Shown piece after piece: positions 35,952 through 44,789 of a stretch of DNA of 64,000 bases. This DNA comes from CAZDXJ01 sp050303615. Its GTDB lineage: Bacteria > Pseudomonadota > Gammaproteobacteria > Methylococcales > Methylomonadaceae. Location of the stretch: assembly GCA_050303615.1 (NCBI GenBank), contig JBNLCC010000077.1, forward strand, positions 27,409 to 91,408, in the 5' to 3' direction. Within the stretch, counting starts at the first letter, position 1, and every line of letters begins with the position of its first letter. The notes under the pieces were generated by a model. It was not told the origin of the DNA and ran no database searches. It saw nothing but the letters and a program-made list of their open reading frames with translations. The position numbers and the translations under genes were made by a program.

Positions 35952-36347
35952 TTAACTTAATACAGCACCGTAAGACTTATCAAAATTAGGGATATGGTTA
36001 TCCAGCCAGCCTTTGACCATTTGACCGACCTCTTCAGTTACTTCCGCTTCCCCGGAATGAAATTTTTTCTGCAAATCGGCGCAAACACCTACCAATGCTT
36101 CATGCTCAGCCTTATGCGCTGTCAATCCGTCAAAACCGGCCGCCGCCATTTCTTTTTCTTCATGCTCAAAATGACCCACTACGTAACCGATTAAATCATC
36201 CAATTGATTACCAATTGCGGAACGATCCGCTCCGCCGGTTGCCAAGTCGTATAGCTTATTCAATTTATCAAATAAAATCCGATGTTCCTCATCCGCAAAG
36301 CCAACGTTGGTACCAAATTGTTCCGCAGTCCAAGTAATTAATGCCAT
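35952..36347 (-). CDS. Bacteriohemerythrin, Methylococcus McHr type
   Basis: 131 residues, the length I recall for the Methylococcus capsulatus protein, and very similar to it (GTNVGFADEEH, LVGVCADLQKKFHSGEAEV). All di-iron ligands are visible: His22, His59, Glu63, His78, His82, His118 and Asp123. In methanotrophs this single-domain hemerythrin is proposed to carry O2 to the particulate methane monooxygenase membranes. Here it sits directly upstream of the caa3 oxidase operon, with its own terminator, so a role in supplying the oxidase is also possible. Confidence 0.95.
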   Translation of the reverse strand: MALITWTAEQFGTNVGFADEEHRILFDKLNKLYDLATGGADRSAIGNQLDDLIGYVVGHFEHEEKEMAAAGFDGLTAHKAEHEALVGVCADLQKKFHSGEAEVTEEVGQMVKGWLDNHIPNFDKSYGAVLS

Positions 36348-36441
36348 ATTTCCTCCGGTTGTAATAAATTTTTTTGTGTTTCACAACATTGCGTGGGTGA
36401 TTATCCGGTTTCCGGCCTCTTCGGCTTTGATTCAAATCAAA

Positions 36442-37119
36442 TTATCTGCATTTTGAAAGATTTATTTTGTTTGCAAAGAAATCAAAATCCGCGACTTCGG
36501 AATAAGGCAACACGCCAAGTAACGGTATTCGCAGCGCTTTTCGCAAGGTATTAATGGTTTCCCGGCGATGCAACATTCCCGGATCAATACAAGTTGCAAT
36601 CCATCCGGCACAAGGAACGCCTGAAGCCAGAATGGCATCATAGGTCAACCGGGCATGATTGATACAGCCTAAACGAATGGCGACCACGACAATGACCGGT
36701 AAATTAAGTTCGATGGCAAGATCGGCAACATCCTGTCGATCGGTCAGCGGCACGCGCCACCCCCCCACCCCTTCGACCAGCACGATTTCCGCACCGCGCT
36801 TAATCCGTTCAAAAGCGGATAGAATCGTTTCGAAACGAATAACCGTTTTTGCCATGGCAGCCGCTATATGGGGCGATATCGGCTGTTGTAACGCGTATGG
36901 ATTAACATCTGCATAGGCTGTCGCAAACGATGCATTTTGCTGCAGCAATAACGCGTCTTCACTACGCAAGCACCCGTCCAGTTCAACGCACCCGGAAGCT
37001 ATCGGCTTCATAGCGAGCACCGTGTTGCCCTGTTTGGCGAAATAGCGCATTAAGGAGACCGTGCTCCAGGTTTTACCAACGCCGGTATCGGTCCCGGTAA
37101 TGAAAAAACCTTGTCTCAT
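36442..37119 (-). CDS. bioD: Dethiobiotin synthetase BioD
   Basis: 225 residues with the P-loop GTDTGVGKT and the VEGVGGWRVPL motif. It makes dethiobiotin from DAPA, CO2 and ATP. Last gene of the bioB-bioF-bioHC-bioD operon; its ATG follows the bioHC stop with no spacer. Confidence 0.96.
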   Translation of the reverse strand: MRQGFFITGTDTGVGKTWSTVSLMRYFAKQGNTVLAMKPIASGCVELDGCLRSEDALLLQQNASFATAYADVNPYALQQPISPHIAAAMAKTVIRFETILSAFERIKRGAEIVLVEGVGGWRVPLTDRQDVADLAIELNLPVIVVVAIRLGCINHARLTYDAILASGVPCAGWIATCIDPGMLHRRETINTLRKALRIPLLGVLPYSEVADFDFFANKINLSKCR

Positions 37120-38685
37120 CTAACCCTTTGCCTGAGCAGCGACATAAATGATCTCAAAAGTGGCCGGGATGGAACCGTCAATTCTCAGTTGTTCGTAAGC
37201 AGCCAGCATTTGCTTAAATTTCCCTTTCCCGGTTACCGCCCGGTTACGCCCGCCGGTGACATTATGCGCGCCAACCCCTTTCAATTCCCCCATCAAATCA
37301 AGCACGGTATCGTATTTTGAAACATAACAATGGCTTTCAATGCGGATATTAGTCAAGCCTTCCTGCTGTAAGAAAGCAATTAACTGATCTTCGCTATAAA
37401 ATTGATTGACATGAGTATGGTCATCGACTAACGACCAAACTTGTTTCAGTTCCTTAAGCGTTTGCGGACCGAATGTGGAAAACACCAAATGACCTTCCGG
37501 TTTTAAACAATGTCTCGTTCCTGAAAATACCGCATTCAGGTTCCTGCACCATTGCAGCGCCAGATTCGAGAAAATCCAGTCCTTGCAACTTGCTTGGAGA
37601 GGTAGCGATTCGGCATCGGCACAAACAAATTGCAATGGTTTGTCCACGGCAAGATTGCGCCGCGCAATCTGTAGCATCGCAAAGACAATATCAACGGCAG
37701 TCAGATTTTGTATGGCATAGTTAGCGATCAGCCGGTCGCTCAGGAAGCCGGTCCCGCAACCCAGGTCCAGAACTTGCCCGGAAACATCACTGTTGGCATA
37801 CAGTTCCAATAATTTATCGCCGGACTTCTTTTGCAAATTGGAAAGCCCGTCGTATGTTATGGAGGCTGCGGAAAAGGAACGTTTCACCTCTGTTTTATCC
37901 AACTCGAATACGGTATTCATTTTTTCCATAAAATTGGAAATGATCGAAATAACCTTCTGTTCATGAGATAAAAATGGCGCGTGACCAGCCTGTTCGATAA
38001 TATGAATTTCAGCAGCCGGCAACAGTTGCCCCAAGGGCTTGACCACACTCACTGGCACCAATGAATCATTTTCCCCCAACACAAATAAAACAGGGCAAGT
38101 TAATTTATCGAGCGTCTCCCTGAAATCGGCCGCTTCCAGTATTTTCAGACCGCCCTGCAGAATTTGATCTTCCGGCACATGGCATTCTGTAATGTTTTTT
38201 TTCAGCCTCTTGAGAATTGCTCTGCCATTAATTCCGTTATTAAGCGCTTCACCCATAAAGCGCATCAGTGTCTTCGCAAAATTTTGCTGCAATTCCGCAG
38301 CAAAGTTTTCCAGTTGCCGTTTCGGCATTCCGGGCCAATTTTTATCGCCGATGAAACTCGGATTACCCGCCATAACGATTAAGCCAGTCACCCTTTCAGG
38401 GTAGTGTCCGGCAATATACATTGCTACGCTACCGCCTAACGACCATCCTAGCCAGTAGCAAGGTTGATCGGGAACAATAACCAGCAACCGCTTGGTTATT
38501 TGCTGCAAAGTAAAAGGAAGAATTGTTTTACTACCGCCATGCCCGGGCAAATCTATACAAATAACCAGGTAATGTTCCGCAAGCCGCTTGGCAAACCCCC
38601 GCCACAGTCCGCTGTGCATCGCCCATCCGTGGAGCATCACCAGCGGCTGCCCGGAACCGTATATCTCGAAATGGATATCGCTCAT
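37120..38685 (-). CDS. bioHC: Bifunctional BioH-BioC protein (pimeloyl-ACP methyl ester esterase and malonyl-ACP methyltransferase)
   Basis: 521 residues. Residues 1 to about 254 are BioH, an alpha/beta hydrolase with GWSLGG (Ser82), Asp207 and His235 as catalytic triad. Residues from about 256 are BioC, a SAM methyltransferase with LDLGCGTG at 307-314. BioC methylates malonyl-ACP to start pimelate synthesis on fatty acid enzymes; BioH removes the methyl group at the end. BioHC fusions are known from other gammaproteobacteria (Saccharophagus, as I recall). Start ATGA-overlaps the bioF stop. Confidence 0.95.
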   Translation of the reverse strand: MSDIHFEIYGSGQPLVMLHGWAMHSGLWRGFAKRLAEHYLVICIDLPGHGGSKTILPFTLQQITKRLLVIVPDQPCYWLGWSLGGSVAMYIAGHYPERVTGLIVMAGNPSFIGDKNWPGMPKRQLENFAAELQQNFAKTLMRFMGEALNNGINGRAILKRLKKNITECHVPEDQILQGGLKILEAADFRETLDKLTCPVLFVLGENDSLVPVSVVKPLGQLLPAAEIHIIEQAGHAPFLSHEQKVISIISNFMEKMNTVFELDKTEVKRSFSAASITYDGLSNLQKKSGDKLLELYANSDVSGQVLDLGCGTGFLSDRLIANYAIQNLTAVDIVFAMLQIARRNLAVDKPLQFVCADAESLPLQASCKDWIFSNLALQWCRNLNAVFSGTRHCLKPEGHLVFSTFGPQTLKELKQVWSLVDDHTHVNQFYSEDQLIAFLQQEGLTNIRIESHCYVSKYDTVLDLMGELKGVGAHNVTGGRNRAVTGKGKFKQMLAAYEQLRIDGSIPATFEIIYVAAQAKG

Positions 38686-39845
38686 TTGAATACGCTATCC
38701 AAGGAATCCAGCAAACGATCGACATGTTCCACATCGTGATCGGCACAAAGCGTGATACGTAATCTGGCCTGCCCGGCCGGTACTGTCGGCGGTCTGATGG
38801 CACTGACTAAAATCCCTTGTTCCAATAACGCATTACTTAAATTCACCGTTTGCCTGTTATCGCCAATCAGAACGGGTTGAATAGCCGTATGCGAGTCAAT
38901 CACCCGTAGATCCAATTGTGCAGCACCTTGACGGAACCGCTGAATGAGTGATTGCAGCTTTTGCCTGCGCCATTCCTCGGCGATAACCAGGCGCAGGCTA
39001 GCCCGCGTCGCTTCGGCAACCGCCGGTGGCAGCGCAGTGGTGAAAATATAGGTTCTCGCTTTTTGAATCAACGTCTCTATCAAAACCTCCGAACCCGCGA
39101 CAAAAGCGCCGAAAGTGCCGAACCCTTTGCCTAACGTTCCCATCAAAACAGGGACCTGCTCCTGGGTCAGACGAAAATGCCCCACCGTTCCATTTCCATT
39201 TTCCCCCAGTACACCAAGCCCGTGCGCGTCATCAACCATCAATAGGGCATCAAACGCTCTTGCGGACCGCGCCAATAAGTCCAAAGGCGCGATATCGCCA
39301 TCCATACTGAACACACCATCGGTCGCTATCAATCGGGATTTGGCTGAGGTTTTCGTTACAACCTCGTTCAGGTGATCACAATCGACATGCCGGTAACGCT
39401 TGAATTTTGCCTGCGACAACAGTCCGCCATCAAGCAACGAGGCGTGATTCAACCGGTCTGCAAACACCGCATCTCCCCGACCGACTAACGCGGAAATAAC
39501 ACCCAGATTAGCCATATAACCGGTTGAAAAAAGCAAAGCCCTATCACGGCCGGTAAACTCCGCCAGTTCTTCTTCCAACTGCCGGTGGGCCAAACTATGC
39601 CCGCAAATTAAATGCGCTCCGCCGCTGCCGACCCCATATCGCTCTGCACCGCGCTTGAATGCCGTAAGCACCTGAGGATGATCGGCTAATCCCAGGTAAT
39701 CATTACTGCAAAAATTCAAGATACGGCGCCCCTCCAGACGCAATACTACTGCCTGAGGTGTTTCAACCGTGCGCCGGGAACGATATAAACCTTTCTCGGC
39801 AATACCGCTTAAATTGGCCTCCAGTGCGGAAAAAACCTGACTCAT
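38682..39845 (-). CDS. bioF: 8-amino-7-oxononanoate synthase BioF
   Basis: 387 residues, PLP enzyme of the alpha-oxoamine synthase family. Seen: FCSNDYLGLADHP, GSGGAHLICGHS, DDAHGLGVLGENG and the PLP lysine in TLGKGFGTFG. It condenses pimeloyl-ACP with alanine. The ATG at 39845 is chosen because it makes an ATGA overlap with bioB; an ATG five codons earlier would overlap further. Confidence 0.96.
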   Translation of the reverse strand: MSQVFSALEANLSGIAEKGLYRSRRTVETPQAVVLRLEGRRILNFCSNDYLGLADHPQVLTAFKRGAERYGVGSGGAHLICGHSLAHRQLEEELAEFTGRDRALLFSTGYMANLGVISALVGRGDAVFADRLNHASLLDGGLLSQAKFKRYRHVDCDHLNEVVTKTSAKSRLIATDGVFSMDGDIAPLDLLARSARAFDALLMVDDAHGLGVLGENGNGTVGHFRLTQEQVPVLMGTLGKGFGTFGAFVAGSEVLIETLIQKARTYIFTTALPPAVAEATRASLRLVIAEEWRRQKLQSLIQRFRQGAAQLDLRVIDSHTAIQPVLIGDNRQTVNLSNALLEQGILVSAIRPPTVPAGQARLRITLCADHDVEHVDRLLDSLDSVFK

Positions 39846-40855
39846 GCCGTCTTGAAACATGAGCCGCCGGCATGTAGACCCAATCGGTTAAACAGATCCA
39901 GGTCGCTGCTTGACATCGGATTATCCGTGGTCAACAGCTTTTCGCCGTAAAAGATGGAATTAGCTCCCGCAAAAAAACACAGGGCTTGCATTTCATCACT
40001 CATCTCGGTACGGCCTGCTGACAGGCGAACCCGCGATTTAGGCATCAAAATTCTGGCGGCGGCAATGGTTCGCACAAACACAATCGGATCGAGTTTTTTG
40101 GTGCCCATCAGGGGTGTTCCCTCCACCTGCACCAGCATATTAATCGGCACACTTTCAGGATGTTTTGGCAAATTGGCCAACTCCATAATCAATTTGGCGC
40201 GATCCTGCTCACTTTCCCCCATACCGATAATTCCGCCGCAACAGACGTTTAATCCTGCCTGCCTGACCTTTTCCAAAGTATCCAGGCGGTCCTGATAGGT
40301 CCGCGTTGTAATGATTTCGGAATAATAGTGCTCGGAAGTATCCAGATTATGGTTGTAATAATCCAATCCGCTTTCTTTGAGCCTGACCGTTTGCTCATCA
40401 GTGAGCATGCCCAGTGTCACACAGGTTTCCATACCTAATGCTTTCACCTCCTTAACCATTGCCGCAACCCGTTCAATATCCTTATCTTTCGGACTGCGCC
40501 AGGCTGCTCCCATGCAAAATCGCGATGCCCCCTGCCGTTGGGCATGCTGTGCGGCTTTTATCACTTCGTCCAACGGCATAAGAGCTTCAGGAGTCAGCTC
40601 AGCATCATAGCGGGCACTTTGCGGGCAATAGGCGCAATCTTCAGAACAGGAACCGGTCTTAATGCTCAGCAGGCTGCTGATCTGAATTTCATTGGCATCG
40701 AAATTTTCACGATGTACAGTATGGGACCGGAAAAGCAAATCATTGAACGGCAACCCAAAAAGCGCTTCAACTTCCGTTAGTTGCCAGTCATGGCGAACAA
40801 CCGACGCTGCAGGATCAACCTGGTTAATAGGATCAATTGCCTGATTTACTGCCAT
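39842..40855 (-). CDS. bioB: Biotin synthase BioB
   Basis: 337 residues from the ATG at 40855, which has GGAG upstream; the frame is open 21 codons further without family similarity. The radical SAM cluster motif CSEDCAYC is present, with family segments such as YYNHNLDTSEHYY and RLSAGRTEMSDEMQ. It inserts sulfur into dethiobiotin. First gene of the bio operon, divergent from comF with 42 bp between starts. bioA is not in this operon. Confidence 0.97.
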   Translation of the reverse strand: MAVNQAIDPINQVDPAASVVRHDWQLTEVEALFGLPFNDLLFRSHTVHRENFDANEIQISSLLSIKTGSCSEDCAYCPQSARYDAELTPEALMPLDEVIKAAQHAQRQGASRFCMGAAWRSPKDKDIERVAAMVKEVKALGMETCVTLGMLTDEQTVRLKESGLDYYNHNLDTSEHYYSEIITTRTYQDRLDTLEKVRQAGLNVCCGGIIGMGESEQDRAKLIMELANLPKHPESVPINMLVQVEGTPLMGTKKLDPIVFVRTIAAARILMPKSRVRLSAGRTEMSDEMQALCFFAGANSIFYGEKLLTTDNPMSSSDLDLFNRLGLHAGGSCFKTA

Positions 40856-40897
40856 TCTGTTAAGCTCCAATATTCTAACGATAAATTCAGAAAGCAA

Positions 40898-41635
40898 ATG
40901 AACCGCCTCACCTGTCAACCTGAAAGGATCTGTAAAGTAAACAACTGGATCGATATTATACAGGATTATCTGCTTCCGCCTATCTGCTTATTGTGCGGCG
41001 AACCGGGTTCTCTTTCACGTGATCTGTGCCGGAACTGTCATGAGGCGTTGATTTTAAATACGCGTTGTTGCTATCGCTGCGCCGGCCCGCTGGAAATAGC
41101 CGACAGTTTACCGCGCCTATGCGGCTCCTGCCTTAAACAACGTCCGAAATTCGATGAGACCTTTGCCCCTTTTCTATACCGGGGAGCAATCCGCTATTTT
41201 ATTTATTGCTTAAAATACCGGGCAAGCATTAAAAATGCCCGTTTACTCGGAACACTACTGGCTGAATTTCTTTCCCAGGCAACGGCAATGCCGGATTGTA
41301 TCATCCCTGTTCCTTTGCATCGTTCGAGATATCTTGAACGGGGATTTAACCAATCCCTTGAAATTGCCAGAATTACGGCAAAACAACTGCAAATACCGCT
41401 GGATTATTCAAGCTGCCGCCGGACCAGGAACACGCCCCATCAGACGGGACTCGCCGCAAAACTACGACGCAAAAATATGCGCAATGCGTTTTCTATCGTC
41501 AAACCCATATCGGCTCAACATATTGCCATCCTCGACGACGTTATGACCACCGGAACCACTGTTAACGAATTGGCAAAAACATTGAAGTTGTCAGGGATCA
41601 GCAGGGTGGATGTCTGGGCTTGCGCCAGAGCGTAG
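40898..41635 (+). CDS. comF: ComF family phosphoribosyltransferase-like protein
   Basis: About 245 residues from the ATG at 40898. Two cysteine pairs (CLLCGEPG and CYRCAGPL...CGSC) form the N-terminal zinc-binding region, and the C-terminal phosphoribosyltransferase domain carries the PRPP motif ILDDVMTTGTT. ComF/GntX proteins are linked to DNA uptake and utilisation. Divergent from bioB, the usual neighbourhood in gammaproteobacteria. Confidence 0.93.
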   Translation: MNRLTCQPERICKVNNWIDIIQDYLLPPICLLCGEPGSLSRDLCRNCHEALILNTRCCYRCAGPLEIADSLPRLCGSCLKQRPKFDETFAPFLYRGAIRYFIYCLKYRASIKNARLLGTLLAEFLSQATAMPDCIIPVPLHRSRYLERGFNQSLEIARITAKQLQIPLDYSSCRRTRNTPHQTGLAAKLRRKNMRNAFSIVKPISAQHIAILDDVMTTGTTVNELAKTLKLSGISRVDVWACARA

Positions 41636-41705
41636 AATTGTAAAATTTGGGAATATCTGGAAGTTACCGGCTTGTTTTTTGTCACCTTTCGGCGAGATGA
41701 TTCCA

Positions 41706-41743
41706 TCTCTGTACATGGAATAAATCTCTGTACATGGAATAAA
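41706..41743. repeat. Exact tandem duplication of a 19-bp unit
   Basis: The 19-mer TCTCTGTACATGGAATAAA occurs twice in direct succession (41706-41724 and 41725-41743), between comF and tRNA-Ser. Each unit contains the palindrome TGTACA. It is a small, probably recent, local duplication. Confidence 0.85.
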
Positions 41744-41796
41744 TTAGATAAAGCGAATAGAACTGAAACTTCTGAAAAAAAACCAGATGTTTAAAT

Positions 41797-41887
41797 TGGC
41801 GGAGAAGCAGGGATTCGAACCCTGGGAGGGCTACAAACCCTCAACGGTTTTCAAGACCGCCGCTTTCGACCGCTCAGCCACCTCTCC
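41797..41887 (-). tRNA. tRNA-Ser (anticodon TGA)
   Basis: 91 nt on the minus strand with acceptor stem GGAGAGG/CTTCTCC, anticodon stem CGGT/ACCG with loop CTTGAAA, a long variable arm (GAGGG/CCCTC) and T arm CAGGG/CCCTG, discriminator G and encoded CCA. It reads UCA-type serine codons. Confidence 0.97.
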
Positions 41888-42018
41888 GTAAAGAGCGGGT
41901 ATAATACATGAATATTCCGGTAATTACCAGCATAAAAACCGAAAATAAAAAATGTATCTCTAAAACACCGTATATCAGCCCTAAATATTGACCAATTACC
42001 GAAATCAACCAATAAAAG

Positions 42019-43287
42019 TCATTTTGCAAGGCTTTGCTCAACCAGTGCATATACCCTTTCCAAAGCACCCTGGTTATTTTTGACGAACTCTTTTCCCTTT
42101 GCGCCGAATTCCTTTCTTTTCTGTTCATCGGCGAGCAGCTCGGTAATTTCCCTGACAACCGCCTCCATATCGTGACATTGAACGGCTGCCTTCGCATCAA
42201 GCAAACCTTTGGCTATTTCCTTGAAGTTAAACATAAACGGCCCAAAAACCACCGGTTTTCCCAAAGCTGCCGGTTCCAGCACGTTATGCCCGCCGACCGG
42301 CTGCATGCTACCCGCTACAAAAGCGATATCGGCAGCGGCATAAAGCATTTTCAACTCTCCCATGGTATCAACAATAAAAATATCCGTGCTATCCCGGCAG
42401 GATGTATTTTCTGTGCGCATCACAACATTCAGCCGCTCTTTAATACAGAGTTTTTGCACCTCAACAAAACGCTCCGGATGCCTTGGCACCAATACCATCA
42501 GCAGTGCCGCAAACTGTTGTTTCACTTGCTTGTAAGTCTGCAGGAACAGCTCATCTTCTCCCCGATGAGTACTGGCGATAATCCATACCAATCGACCGGG
42601 AAAAACGGTATTTCTTAAGGCTTTGCCCTGCTCAACTATTTGATCGCTGATCTCCAGGTCAAATTTAATGTTACCGGTTTTGACCACTTTTTTCTCATCG
42701 GCTCCGATTGCGATAAATCGCTCGACATCTTCCCGGGTCTGCGCGGCAATTGCTGTTAAATTAGCCATTGCCGGCAAAAACAAGCTTGGTATTTTGCGAT
42801 AACCTCTTGCCGATTTCTCTGAAAGCCTAGCGTTGACTATATAAAGCGGAATGGAGCGGATACCGCATTGCCTAAAAAAATTCGGCCAGATTTCGGTTTC
42901 CACAATCAACGCTACTGCGGGTTTGAAATGGGACAAGAAACGAGCAACCGCATCAGGAAGATCATAGGGAAGATAAACGTGTTCTACTTCATCCCCCAGT
43001 ACCGCGGTCACTCGCGCGGAACCGGTAGGCGTGGTCGTTGTAACAAGTATTGATCTCGCTGGCATCCTCTGCCGTATCAATCTGACCAATGAAAAAACAG
43101 ATTCTGCTTCGCCGACCGAAACAGCGTGTATCCAAATCACCCCTTGCCTGTGATTCCTGCCGTAATAGTAGGCAAAACGTTCATGCCAACGGGACCAGCA
43201 GCCGGGCAATTTGAATCCTCGCCACAGAAGCCGCAATAAAATGTAAGGGGTAAATAAATAAAACAGGGTGGAATAGAAAATACGCAT
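42019..43287 (-). CDS. waaA: 3-deoxy-D-manno-octulosonic acid (Kdo) transferase WaaA
   Basis: About 422 residues from the ATG at 43287; a GTG four codons upstream is possible, but MRIFYSTLFYL aligns with known WaaA N-termini. One N-terminal membrane anchor is followed by two glycosyltransferase GT30 Rossmann domains, with the acceptor-side VSVGEAESV motif and FVAGSMQPVGGHNVLEPAALG. It adds Kdo to lipid A precursor at the inner membrane. hldD lies 43 bp upstream on the same strand. Confidence 0.95.
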   Translation of the reverse strand: MRIFYSTLFYLFTPYILLRLLWRGFKLPGCWSRWHERFAYYYGRNHRQGVIWIHAVSVGEAESVFSLVRLIRQRMPARSILVTTTTPTGSARVTAVLGDEVEHVYLPYDLPDAVARFLSHFKPAVALIVETEIWPNFFRQCGIRSIPLYIVNARLSEKSARGYRKIPSLFLPAMANLTAIAAQTREDVERFIAIGADEKKVVKTGNIKFDLEISDQIVEQGKALRNTVFPGRLVWIIASTHRGEDELFLQTYKQVKQQFAALLMVLVPRHPERFVEVQKLCIKERLNVVMRTENTSCRDSTDIFIVDTMGELKMLYAAADIAFVAGSMQPVGGHNVLEPAALGKPVVFGPFMFNFKEIAKGLLDAKAAVQCHDMEAVVREITELLADEQKRKEFGAKGKEFVKNNQGALERVYALVEQSLAK

Positions 43288-43330
43288 GAAATGCAGCACC
43301 CCGAAGAAATTTAAGTTATGCTAGGAGTAA

Positions 43331-44275
43331 TTATGAATTCAACCATTGCATATACAACCGGACGCCTTCTGCAACAGATTTAAATTGATGTTTGCAACCT
43401 ACCGCTCTGAGCTTATCCATGTTTGCCCGGGTGCAACTCTGGTAACTGCCTTTTAAATGATCGGGAAAGGAGATGTATTCGATGCTACCTCGCATGTGAT
43501 AGGCGATAACCGCTTTGCCCACAGCATTAAATGTCCGGCTTTCACCGGTTCCGACATTAAAAATTCCCGAAACTTCCGGATTATCAAGAAACCACAGATT
43601 AATATCGGCGACATCGCCCACATAAACAAAATCCCTGAGCTGCTCGCCGTCCGCATAACCGTCACACCCCTCGAACAACCGCAATTTTCCTGATTCCAGC
43701 AATTGATTGTTCAGATGAAATGCCACACTGGCCATGCTGCCTTTATGCGCCTCACGCGGACCATATACATTGAAGTAGCGCAGTCCTACAGCCTGGCTTT
43801 GCAGTTTGGGAAGTCGTTTGCGCAAATATTGGTCGAATTGGAATTTTGAATACCCGTAAACATTAAGCGGAGCCTCAAAAGCCCTCTCTTCCTTGAACTG
43901 TCCGCTTGCGCCATATACCGCGGCGCTGGACGCATAAATGAAAGGTATTTTATGCTGTTGACAATAATGGAATAATACTTTGGTATATTGGTAGTTGTTT
44001 TCCATCATATAACGCCCATCCCACTCGGTAGTCGTGGAACAGGCGCCCTGATGAAACACCGCTACAATATTTTCCGCTTGAAAATCACCTTGTTGCAATT
44101 TAGACAAAAACAAGTCTTTGTCTAAATAATCAGCAATTTGGCAATCCACCAGGTTGTTGAATTTGAATCCGTTTTTCAGATTATCCACAACCAGTATATT
44201 ATCGTAACCACGGCTATTCAAGGCCAAAACCAGATTACTGCCGATAAAACCTGCGCCTCCGGTGACGATAATCAT
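43331..44275 (-). CDS. hldD: ADP-L-glycero-D-manno-heptose 6-epimerase HldD
   Basis: 314 residues, short-chain dehydrogenase fold: GGAGFIGSN nucleotide motif, FHQGACSTTTEWDG, ASSAAVYG and the catalytic YGYSK. LRYFNVYGPREAHKG and the C-terminal region are HldD-specific. It supplies ADP-heptose for the LPS inner core, next to waaA. Confidence 0.96.
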   Translation of the reverse strand: MIIVTGGAGFIGSNLVLALNSRGYDNILVVDNLKNGFKFNNLVDCQIADYLDKDLFLSKLQQGDFQAENIVAVFHQGACSTTTEWDGRYMMENNYQYTKVLFHYCQQHKIPFIYASSAAVYGASGQFKEERAFEAPLNVYGYSKFQFDQYLRKRLPKLQSQAVGLRYFNVYGPREAHKGSMASVAFHLNNQLLESGKLRLFEGCDGYADGEQLRDFVYVGDVADINLWFLDNPEVSGIFNVGTGESRTFNAVGKAVIAYHMRGSIEYISFPDHLKGSYQSCTRANMDKLRAVGCKHQFKSVAEGVRLYMQWLNS

Positions 44276-44292
44276 TGCAGAAATATTTTTGA

Positions 44293-44742
44293 TTATGCCT
44301 CAGCGACAACCTTGACCGGCAAGGTTACGATAACATCGCTATGCAAATTGACATCAATATTGAATTCTCCGATATGGCGAATCACACCCTCCGGCAAACG
44401 GACTTCATGCTTTTGCACTTCTACGCCCGCGGCAGTGATCGCATCAGCAATATTTTGCGTACCGACCGAACCGAACAATTTGCCTTCATCGCCTGCTTTT
44501 TGCGCAATGACGACTTCCAGCTTGGCAATTTCCGCAGCGCGTGCCTGGGCTGCTGCAAGTTTTTCAGCTGCCGCCTTCTCCAGCTCAGCCCTGCGCGCCT
44601 CAAATTCCGCTAATTTTTCCGCACTGGCGGCAACAGCCTTACCTTGCGGTATCAAGAAATTTCTGCCATATCCGGCTTTAATTTCCACTTTATCACCCAG
44701 GTCTCCCAGGTTCACTATCTTTTCCAGAAGTATAACTTCCAT
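44293..44742 (-). CDS. rplI: Ribosomal protein bL9
   Basis: 149 residues, beginning MEVILLEKIVNLGDLGD, the family signature, with the long central helix and C-terminal domain (KLFGSVGTQNIADAI). Last gene of the rpsF-rpsR-DUF2232-rplI operon. Confidence 0.97.
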   Translation of the reverse strand: MEVILLEKIVNLGDLGDKVEIKAGYGRNFLIPQGKAVAASAEKLAEFEARRAELEKAAAEKLAAAQARAAEIAKLEVVIAQKAGDEGKLFGSVGTQNIADAITAAGVEVQKHEVRLPEGVIRHIGEFNIDVNLHSDVIVTLPVKVVAEA

Positions 44743-44789
44743 CGTCTATGTACCTCGTTTAGCCGGCCAACAACCGGTTTTTTATGCGT

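Noticed and set aside
40855..40935. Possible BirA operator between bioB and comF
   Set aside because: A TGTCAACC half-site is present, but no inverted partner lies at the expected distance.
41874..42200. Minus-strand 108-codon ORF with a hydrophobic C-terminal part
   Set aside because: Its first half is an out-of-frame shadow of waaA and it runs into the tRNA-Ser gene. A short membrane peptide starting at a TTG near the waaA stop cannot be excluded but has no support.
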